Source: an uncultured Christensenella sp.
GTDB lineage: Bacteria; Bacillota; Clostridia; Christensenellales; UBA3700
Reading direction: 5' to 3'
DNA length: 6,047 nucleotides
NCBI GenBank assembly: GCA_910576875.1
Contig: CAJTKI010000076.1
Coordinates: forward strand, 1-6,047
A program made the position numbers and the translations under genes. The notes under the pieces are model-generated. The model worked only from the letters and a program-made list of their open reading frames with translations, had not been told where the DNA came from and ran no database searches. Each line of letters opens with the position of its first letter. The stretch's first letter is position 1. Shown piece by piece: positions 1-4,983 of this stretch.

Positions 1-791
1 TCTTCGACATTGTAGCGCGGATCTTCCGCCGTATAGTGGATCGCAAAACCGCCGCCCAGATTCAACTCGCGTACAGCGATCCCGTGCGTATGTTCCAACG
101 TCGCGGCAAAATCCGTCAACACGTCGACCGCCAGCACAAACGCCTGCTTGTCGAAAATCTGCGACCCGATGTGACTGTGCAATCCGGCAAAATCCAGATG
201 CGATTTGCTCGCCGCGCCGAGAATCGCGTCGAGCGCCTCTCCGCTGCGGACGGAAAATCCGAATTTGCTGTCCACCGTCGCAGTCTGCACGAACGTATGC
301 GTGTGCGCCTCCACGCCCGGATTGACGCGAATCAAAATCTTTTGCCGCGTGCCGCGCGCCGCGCACAGACGCTCCAAAATCTCGATCTCGTCGTAACTGT
401 CGACGACAAACGTCCCTACGCCGCTCTCCAACGCGAATTCGATCTCTTCTTCCAGCTTGTTGTTGCCGTGAAAATACGCGAGAGAGAGGTCGAATCCCGC
501 GGCTTTCGCCGTATAGATCTCGCCGCCCGACACGACGTCGATGCATGCGCCTTCTTCCTGCATAATGCGGTAAATCGCCTTGCAACTGAACGCTTTGGAC
601 GCGTACGCCATATTGCCGTCGCCGTATGTGCGCGCAATCGTATCGCGGTACGCGCGAACGACCTGCCGAATATAGGTCTCGTCCATCACGTACAACGGCG
701 TTCCGTACCGCCGCGCCAGATCCGACGCCGGAATGCCGCCGATCTCCAGCTTGCCTTGCGAATTGATTTTCATCGTCGCGCGTTCATTCAT
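1..791 (-). CDS. lysA: Diaminopimelate decarboxylase, N-terminal 263 residues (runs off left edge)
   Basis: This PLP-dependent enzyme decarboxylates meso-diaminopimelate to L-lysine, the last step of lysine synthesis in the cytosol. The visible part covers most of the fold III alanine-racemase-like barrel. The PLP lysine is K66 in YASKAF (63-68). SGGE lies at 88-91, FHGNNK at 107-112, RVNPG at 155-159, HSHIGSQIFD at 205-214 and the phosphate-binding LGGGF at 245-249. The family is usually about 420 residues, so the C-terminal third (the substrate-binding CxxxD and YDAF regions) lies outside the window. The ATG at 791 is chosen because GGAGAG sits six bases upstream; a second in-frame ATG at codon 7 has no such site. 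The gene has its own promoter and is separated from dacF by a terminator. In B. subtilis lysA also lies downstream of dacF, but with spoIIA and spoVA in between. Confidence 0.96.
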   Translation of the reverse strand, partial: MNERATMKINSQGKLEIGGIPASDLARRYGTPLYVMDETYIRQVVRAYRDTIARTYGDGNMAYASKAFSCKAIYRIMQEEGACIDVVSGGEIYTAKAAGFDLSLAYFHGNNKLEEEIEFALESGVGTFVVDSYDEIEILERLCAARGTRQKILIRVNPGVEAHTHTFVQTATVDSKFGFSVRSGEALDAILGAASKSHLDFAGLHSHIGSQIFDKQAFVLAVDVLTDFAATLEHTHGIAVRELNLGGGFAIHYTAEDPRYNVE

Positions 792-839
792 AAGTATCTC
801 TCCGAAACCGGAATTTTCATACATCCGATATTAGGATAT

Positions 840-868
840 AATATATCAAAATTTTGCGCGCGCGTCAA
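840..868 (-). promoter_or_regulatory. Sigma-A-type promoter of lysA with extended -10
   Basis: Read on the minus strand, TTGACG (868-863) is followed by a 17-base spacer and TATATT (845-840). The spacer ends in TGA, giving an extended -10 (TGn). Transcription would start near 833, leaving a leader of about 40 bases before the lysA ATG. That is too short for an L-box lysine riboswitch, so control by lysine through that route is unlikely here. This is the best-formed promoter in the window. Confidence 0.8.
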
Positions 869-978
869 TAGAATCGCACAAGATATGGCAGTCAAAAAAA
901 TCTTTTACACAAAATATACGGATCTGCGCCGTCCGAACGTCGATTCCAACGCGCCGCTTTCCATCGTCTCGCAACGGC

Positions 979-1008
979 AAAAACCGACCGCGAATATACG
1001 GTCGGTTT
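979..1008 (-). terminator. Rho-independent terminator of dacF
   Basis: A perfect 10-bp inverted repeat (981-990 with 999-1008, arms AAACCGACCG and CGGTCGGTTT) encloses an 8-base loop. On the minus strand the stem ends in a run of five T (983-979). It lies about 40 bases past the dacF stop codon and so ends the dacF transcript before the lysA promoter. Confidence 0.85.
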
Positions 1009-1045
1009 GCATCCGTCTTGCATCCTGCGGATCGTCGGATCGGAA

Positions 1046-2191
1046 TTACCATTGCCCCGCGATTTCGCGCAGCGCTTCCCACCAAGTGTATTTGGGCGCG
1101 TCCTGCATCGCGATCAGATTGACGGTATATACCTGTTCGCCCGCCTGAACGGACGCCGTGCCGATCACGTCTCCCTTGCGAATCGGCGCTTTGACCGACT
1201 GCGGCAGATCGTAACGAACTTCCTGCGCGCTCTCGCCCTTTTTCGTCAGGATCGACAAATCGCAGTCGGGCGTGCATTCGATCTGTTTGACGCGGCTGTT
1301 GCCGACGCATACCGTCTGCGCGGGATCGCCCGCCTTGCAGACAACCGTATTCGAATAGTTGGCAAATCCATAGTCGAACAATCGGGACACCGCTCTAAAA
1401 CGCGTTTTGCTGTCCGGCGCGCCGATTACCGTCGCGACCGTACGGAGTTGATTGCGCTCCGCGCACGCCGAAAGACAGAACCCCGCCTCGTTCGTAAATC
1501 CGGTCTTGCCGCCGACGCATCCCTGATAGGCGCGCAACAGCTTGTTGGTGTTGGTCAGCTGCGTCACGCGTCCGCTCGGATGCACGTAATCTTCCAACGT
1601 AATTTGCGCAAATTCATAATATTCGGGATGCGACATCAGCTGTCGCGTCATGATATTGACGTCGCGCGCCGTAGAATACTGCTCTTGATCGGAAGGCAAG
1701 CCGGTCGCATTGCAAAAGACCGTGTTGCGCATCCCCAATTCCGCCGCGCGGGTATTCATGTGCGCGACAAACGCTTCGTGTGATCCGTCGATTCGTTCCG
1801 CAAGCGCAACGGAAGCGTCGTTGGCAGACGCGACGATCAAACCTTTCAGCAAATCGCGTACCGGATAAGCCTGACCGGCATCCAAAAACATTTGACTGCC
1901 GCCCATTCCCGCAGCCGTCTGCGAAATCGTCAACATTTCATCCATCGCAAGTTCGCCGCACGCCACGCTTTCCAAAGTCAACGTCGCCGTCATGATCTTC
2001 ACCATGCTGGCGATCTGATGTTTCTCGTCCGCGCGATAGCTGTACAATTCGGTTCCCGTCACAGCGTCGCTCAAAAATTGCGAAAAGCATCCGTCCGCAT
2101 CGGCATTTCCCTGTGCGGCGCATGTCGGCAATGCGCACAACGCCGCCGCGACTCCTATCAAAGTCAATAACAGGATCAATTTCTTTTTCAT
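1046..2191 (-). CDS. dacF: Secreted D-alanyl-D-alanine carboxypeptidase (DacF/PBP5 type, peptidase family S11)
   Basis: This low-molecular-weight penicillin-binding protein removes the terminal D-Ala from peptidoglycan pentapeptides outside the membrane. The protein has 381 residues. It starts with a signal peptide (KKK, then a hydrophobic stretch at about 5-21, likely cleaved near residue 26). All three active-site motifs are present: SMVK at 62-65 (nucleophile S62, base K65), SAN at 122-124 and KTG at 229-231. After about residue 270 comes the beta-rich PBP5 C-terminal domain. The end (KYTWWEALREIAGQW) could be an amphipathic membrane anchor. The ATG at 2191 is chosen because AGGAG lies eight bases upstream and the signal peptide begins there; the frame is open to a TTG at 2233, but that extension would put 14 polar residues before the signal. 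The second motif reads SAN rather than the common SGN, which the family tolerates. In B. subtilis dacF heads the spoIIA operon; here a terminator and then lysA follow directly. Confidence 0.94.
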   Translation of the reverse strand: MKKKLILLLTLIGVAAALCALPTCAAQGNADADGCFSQFLSDAVTGTELYSYRADEKHQIASMVKIMTATLTLESVACGELAMDEMLTISQTAAGMGGSQMFLDAGQAYPVRDLLKGLIVASANDASVALAERIDGSHEAFVAHMNTRAAELGMRNTVFCNATGLPSDQEQYSTARDVNIMTRQLMSHPEYYEFAQITLEDYVHPSGRVTQLTNTNKLLRAYQGCVGGKTGFTNEAGFCLSACAERNQLRTVATVIGAPDSKTRFRAVSRLFDYGFANYSNTVVCKAGDPAQTVCVGNSRVKQIECTPDCDLSILTKKGESAQEVRYDLPQSVKAPIRKGDVIGTASVQAGEQVYTVNLIAMQDAPKYTWWEALREIAGQW

Positions 2192-2194
2192 ACA

Positions 2195-2226
2195 ACACAC
2201 TCCTACTTCGTAGTCGGGAGTAGTGT
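2195..2226 (-). promoter_or_regulatory. Hairpin covering the dacF Shine-Dalgarno site
   Basis: In the dacF mRNA, GGAGUGUGU, which contains the Shine-Dalgarno core, can pair with ACACUACUCC 13 bases upstream. This gives nine base pairs with one bulged base (2195-2203 with 2217-2226). A competing small stem, CTAC/GTAG with a three-base loop, lies inside the loop. If it forms, the structure would hide the ribosome-binding site about eight bases before the start codon. The pairing is seen directly; a regulatory role is inference. Confidence 0.45.
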
Positions 2227-2287
2227 ATGACAAGCGTCGGAATTTATTCAGAGACGAAATTGACGCAAATTATTATGATAATTGATC

Positions 2288-2304
2288 TAATTTATTATAA
2301 ATTA
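2288..2304 (-). promoter_or_regulatory. Candidate dacF -10 inside a 17-bp palindrome
   Basis: The perfect palindrome TAATTTAT-T-ATAAATTA (2288-2304) contains an exact TATAAT on the minus strand (2299-2294). It would start transcription near 2287 and give dacF a leader of about 95 bases. No good -35 hexamer lies 16-18 bases upstream, so either an activator is needed or the match reflects AT-richness alone. A repressor or other dimeric protein could bind the symmetric site. Confidence 0.35.
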
Positions 2305-2489
2305 AGCCAATTATTAGAATATATATTCCATATTGAAATATTTGCACGGAAGAATGACCGTACAAGTTTTGCCGCAATATCGACGCGTCCCGATATATTC
2401 CCGTCGTTGCAATGATACGGATTACGAAAATTTCCCGATCTTGAACGACAACGAACTTGCCCCGCATTTGCGCCGACATAAAATACAGT

Positions 2490-2522
2490 CGCGTATAATA
2501 TACGCGTCTGCAAAGCATTTGC
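2490..2522 (-). terminator. Tandem hairpins after deoB (weak terminator or operator)
   Basis: About 20 bases past the deoB stop a small stem GCAAA/TTTGC (2510-2514 with 2518-2522) is followed by a perfect 17-bp palindrome, CGCGTATA-A-TATACGCG (2490-2506). On the minus strand the latter leads into TGTATTTTATG, a T-rich but broken tail. This could end the deoB transcript. The symmetry also suits an operator, and the plus strand carries TATAAT at 2494-2499 within it. Confidence 0.4.
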
Positions 2523-2541
2523 TATATGGATAATATGGGAA

Positions 2542-3672
2542 TTACTCCGCCGATCTTTCGTCCGCAAAATAGCGCTCGATCTCACCCGCCACATAGTCGA
2601 ATCCGGAAATCGTGCCCAAAGCGCGACCCGCCCTGCGCGGTCTGTAAATCAGCAACGGCACGCACTCGCGCGAATGGTCCGTACTCGGCGTAGAAGGATC
2701 GCAACCGTGATCCGCCGTCACGATCAACAGATCGTCATCCTCGATCCGTTCCAATAGTCGCGGCAGATATGCGTCAAAACGCTCCAAACACGCACGATAC
2801 CCCGCCACGTCGTTGCGATGTCCGTACAACATATCGAAGTCCACGAAATTCGCAAAGATCAACGCATTGTCCCGATATCGGTCGCAAGCATCCAACAATG
2901 CCGCACCGACTTCTTCGTTGCCGTGCGCAACGATCGAATCCGTAATGCCGCGTCCCGCGAAAATATCGAATATCTTGCCGATTCCGACGACCGAAATCCC
3001 GCGCGCGGACAATCGATCCAACACCGTCTCGCCGATCGGAGCCGACGCAAAATCCTTTCGACCTTCCGTCCGACGAAAGGCACCGTCCGCCAAACGCTCG
3101 AACGGACGCGCGATAATCCTGCCAACCGCATGCGCCCCGCACATGATTTTGCGGGCAATCCGACACATTTCGTATAATTTTTCGAGCGGATACAAACTTT
3201 CCGCGCATGCGATCTGCAATACGCTGTCCGCCGAAGTATAGACGATCGGTTTTCCGCTCCGCAGATGTTCCTCGCCCAAACGCGCGATGATCTGCGTCCC
3301 GCTCGCAGCGCAATTCCCCAAGATCTCCACGCCCCAAGCCGCCTGCAATCGCTCGACGATCTCCTGCGGAAAACCGTTCGGATACGTCGGCATCGGTTGG
3401 TTCGATACCAATCCGCAAAGCTCCCAATGCACCGTCGTCGTGTCTTTGCCCGCCGAACGTTCGATCATACGCCCGTAAGATGCGGATGGCGTCATGCGCG
3501 GCGACGGCAGATCGACTCCGTCGATGCAATGCAATCCCATTCCGATCAAATTGGGAATCCGTATCCCGTCGCAAATCGCCCGATACGTATTGCTGCCCGC
3601 ATCGCCGTAAAGCGCCGCATCGGGCGCGTTGCCGATTCCGAAACTATCCAAAACAACCAAAATCGCTTTCAT
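2542..3672 (-). CDS. deoB: Phosphopentomutase
   Basis: The enzyme interconverts ribose-1-phosphate (or deoxyribose-1-phosphate) and the 5-phosphate, linking nucleoside breakdown to the pentose phosphate pathway. The 376-residue protein shows the alkaline-phosphatase-superfamily metal site: D9 in VLDSFGIG, D280 and H285 in DFDMLYGHRND, D321-H322 in TADHG, and H333 in STDHS. The spacings match the two-manganese site of the Bacillus enzyme. T78 in GKDTTT is the expected phosphate-accepting threonine. The cap domain includes SGTQII (124-129) and GKPIVYTSADSVLQIA (140-155). One oddity is VHWE at 81-84, where Gly is usual before HWE. The ATG at 3672 matches the family start (MKAILVVLDSFG). It has no Shine-Dalgarno site but an exact TATAAT six bases upstream. 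The usual partner punA is not adjacent. Confidence 0.96.
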   Translation of the reverse strand: MKAILVVLDSFGIGNAPDAALYGDAGSNTYRAICDGIRIPNLIGMGLHCIDGVDLPSPRMTPSASYGRMIERSAGKDTTTVHWELCGLVSNQPMPTYPNGFPQEIVERLQAAWGVEILGNCAASGTQIIARLGEEHLRSGKPIVYTSADSVLQIACAESLYPLEKLYEMCRIARKIMCGAHAVGRIIARPFERLADGAFRRTEGRKDFASAPIGETVLDRLSARGISVVGIGKIFDIFAGRGITDSIVAHGNEEVGAALLDACDRYRDNALIFANFVDFDMLYGHRNDVAGYRACLERFDAYLPRLLERIEDDDLLIVTADHGCDPSTPSTDHSRECVPLLIYRPRRAGRALGTISGFDYVAGEIERYFADERSAE

Positions 3673-3684
3673 ACCGCTATTATA
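3672..3684 (-). promoter_or_regulatory. -10 box placing deoB transcription start on its ATG
   Basis: On the minus strand an exact TATAAT (3684-3679) is followed by six bases and the deoB ATG. With a standard -10 to +1 distance the first transcribed base would be the A of the start codon, so the mRNA would be leaderless. The region 16-18 bases upstream (GTGCAA/TGCAAA) is a poor -35. No Shine-Dalgarno sequence precedes the ATG. Confidence 0.55.
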
Positions 3685-3781
3685 CACCCAAATGCGCGAC
3701 TTTGCACCCGCCGACGGCAAATTGTCTTGCAAAATCGCCTTCGGATCGGAAAACACGACATTTTCCGCGTTGCCGATCTCT

Positions 3782-3796
3782 TATAATGAGAGCATG
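3782..3796 (+). promoter_or_regulatory. -10 box placing the Spo0A-C-like gene start on its ATG
   Basis: An exact TATAAT (3782-3787) stands six bases before the ATG at 3794, the same spacing as at the divergent deoB start. GAGAG lies only one base before the ATG, too close to act as a normal Shine-Dalgarno site. No clear -35 is visible. A leaderless transcript is the simplest reading. Confidence 0.5.
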
Positions 3797-4123
3797 AACA
3801 AACCGAATGCCCGTCTATATCTGCTGTCGCTGGGATTTTCACCGACTTCTCGCGGTTATCGCTACCTATTGGATTTGACGGAACTGCAACGACGCAACAG
3901 TATTTTGCCGCTGAAATATAACGGTTACCGCATTCTTGCCGAACAATACCATACAACGCCTTGCTGCATCGACAAAGATATCCAAAACAGCATCGGACGC
4001 GCCTGGCTGACCGCACCGCCCGAACTGCTGTATCGCGAATTCGGCGCGACCGTCGACGCGCACAAAGGCAAACCGACCGTCAAGCAATTTTTACTGCACA
4101 TGTACGAGCGGACGGAAACATAG
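3794..4123 (+). CDS. Orphan Spo0A C-terminal-domain-like DNA-binding protein
   Basis: The 109-residue protein resembles, from end to end, the DNA-binding effector domain of the sporulation master regulator Spo0A (Spo0A_C family). Matching landmarks against B. subtilis Spo0A are LGFSPTSRGYRYL (13-25; GVPAHIKGYLYL), LPLKYNGYRILAEQYHTT (38-55; ITKVLYPDIAKKFNTT), IDKDIQNSIGRAW (59-71; VERAIRHAIEVAW), FGATV (83-87; FGYTV) and KGKPTVKQFL (91-100; KAKPTNSEFI). There is no receiver domain; the frame is open upstream to 3629, but that stretch has no receiver features and crosses the deoB promoter. The recognition helix differs: basic residues of Spo0A (SRVERAIRHAI) are replaced by CCIDKDIQNSI, so the target site may differ or DNA binding may be weak. 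The match was made by eye from memory. The protein is likely a cytosolic transcription factor, function unknown. Confidence 0.8.
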   Translation: MNKPNARLYLLSLGFSPTSRGYRYLLDLTELQRRNSILPLKYNGYRILAEQYHTTPCCIDKDIQNSIGRAWLTAPPELLYREFGATVDAHKGKPTVKQFLLHMYERTET

Positions 4124-4215
4124 CCGTACCGCGCGCCGACAGACCAACATCGATTGCATGGCAAGTATCCGCCAAACAAGCATACCGACCGCGGCGCGCC
4201 TTCTTTCCCGATCGA

Positions 4216-4223
4216 TTGTCGAA
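4216..4223 (+). promoter_or_regulatory. Possible Spo0A box upstream of the SpoIIM-like gene
   Basis: TTGTCGAA matches the core of the Spo0A box (consensus TGTCGAA). It lies in the 159-bp gap between the Spo0A-C-like gene and the SpoIIM-like gene, about 60 bases before the latter's ATG. One short match in DNA rich in TCG and CGA is weak evidence; the same octamer also occurs inside lysA near position 150. Confidence 0.3.
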
Positions 4224-4282
4224 TAATGCCGAATCTTTGCGCATAGAGATATATCACTATCTGCGCGACAGGGAGATTTTGT

Positions 4283-4906
4283 ATGCACAAGCGATTTGCC
4301 ATCCCGAAAATTCATTTTAATAAATGTCACGCCGTATGCGGAATCCGCGACGAAATTCGACGTATTTTGCCCGCATTTTGCGCTTATTTTGCCTGCGCCG
4401 TGTGCGCCGCGATTATCGGAATCGTATGCGCAAAACGTCTGGGCGAAGAGTATGTACGACTCAATCCGTATTACCAATTGCAGTTCGGCGAATATGCGCC
4501 GTGGTCGAACTTTTTCTTGCAGTCCTGCTTTGCGTTGCTGGTATTTGCGCTCGGATATTTCGGGACTTTCCGAAAGATTCTGATTATCCCCGGATTTTTA
4601 GGCGTTTTTTATTACGGATATCGGTTCGGACTCAACTGCGTCGGCGCATGCAACGTCCATTTGGCGACCGGGTTGTGCAGCATTTTTCTGTACTATTTGC
4701 CGATGTTGTGCGCGATCCTGATCGGATGCAGCGTCGTACTGTTGTACCAATCCAAGTTTTGGCTGCGCGGCAAAGCGAGCCAAACCTGTCCGGAGTTGCT
4801 GCGCAAATCCGCAATCGTTTCGCTGTGCGCCTGGGGCGCATGCGTATGCGTGATATTTCTGTGTACCGTACTTTTGCCGACGATCGTAAAATGGATCTTA
4901 TTTTGA
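4283..4906 (+). CDS. Cysteine-rich five-helix membrane protein, SpoIIM-like (tentative)
   Basis: The 207-residue protein has about five membrane segments (roughly 29-49, 77-96, 99-123, 131-155, 177-198), the length and topology of SpoIIM. Shared-looking features are the hydrophobic helix before LGYFGTFRK, the glycine-rich helix GFLGVFYYGYRFG (104-116), the YYLPMLCAILIG segment (137-148) and the ending LPTIVKWILF. SpoIIM works with SpoIID and SpoIIP in forespore engulfment at the membrane. Location next to deoB and dacF supports the call, since spoIIM neighbours drm and dacF in B. subtilis. The match is structural and from memory, not a residue-level alignment. Seventeen of 207 residues are cysteine, most of them in or beside the helices, which is unusually many. 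The ATG at 4283 is set by AGGGAGA six bases upstream. It could instead be an unrelated membrane protein. Confidence 0.55.
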   Translation: MHKRFAIPKIHFNKCHAVCGIRDEIRRILPAFCAYFACAVCAAIIGIVCAKRLGEEYVRLNPYYQLQFGEYAPWSNFFLQSCFALLVFALGYFGTFRKILIIPGFLGVFYYGYRFGLNCVGACNVHLATGLCSIFLYYLPMLCAILIGCSVVLLYQSKFWLRGKASQTCPELLRKSAIVSLCAWGACVCVIFLCTVLLPTIVKWILF

Positions 4907-4944
4907 TATCTCCGAACCATCGAAGATCCAACGATCCGGGCATG

Positions 4945-4968
4945 AAAAAAGGGAGTCTTTCGACTCCC
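4945..4968 (-). terminator. Rho-independent terminator of rny (possibly bidirectional)
   Basis: The perfect 7-bp stem GGGAGTC/GACTCCC (4951-4957 with 4962-4968) with a four-base loop is followed on the minus strand by six T (4950-4945). It lies just past the rny stop codon. On the plus strand the tail TGATTTCGTTTC is weaker but could also end the convergent SpoIIM-like transcript. Confidence 0.85.
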
Positions 4969-4983
4969 TGATTTCGTTTCCGA

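Larger units (their letters stand above)
2192..2541. other. 350-bp intergenic region between deoB and dacF
   Basis: No credible gene was found here on either strand. The open frames present have no ribosome-binding site and no protein-like composition. Roughly 2240-2345 is much richer in A+T than the neighbouring genes and is full of short inverted repeats. The part next to deoB (2490-2522) carries two hairpins, and the part next to dacF carries the ribosome-site hairpin. In B. subtilis punA (purine nucleoside phosphorylase) stands between drm and dacF; no trace of it can be read here. Confidence 0.6.

Noticed and set aside
905..964. A 19-codon minus-strand ORF between dacF and lysA
   Set aside because: It has no proper Shine-Dalgarno site or known motif and lies between a terminator and the next promoter.
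792..978. Lysine riboswitch (L-box) upstream of lysA
   Set aside because: The good promoter at 840-868 leaves only about 40 bases of leader, far shorter than an L-box, and no conserved L-box elements are seen.
36..1148. Long open frame (about 370 codons) on the plus strand
   Set aside because: It lies opposite lysA, the lysA promoter and the dacF terminator, is very rich in Arg, Ala and His, and has no ribosome site or recognisable motif. It is a shadow of the minus-strand genes.
2108..2191. DacF as a lipoprotein (Cys24 in LPTC)
   Set aside because: LPTC does not fit the lipobox well (Pro in place of a small residue), and a signal peptidase I site near residue 26 is more likely.
3629..3793. 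55-residue N-terminal extension of the Spo0A-C-like protein
   Set aside because: It would overlap the deoB start and promoter, shows no receiver-domain features and has no ribosome site; the family match begins after the ATG at 3794.
4124..4220. Long-range GC-rich repeat (GCGCGCC near 4130 and GGCGCGC near 4193) as a terminator after the Spo0A-C-like gene
   Set aside because: The loop would exceed 50 bases and the downstream tail is not a T-run, so it is more likely chance in GC-rich sequence.
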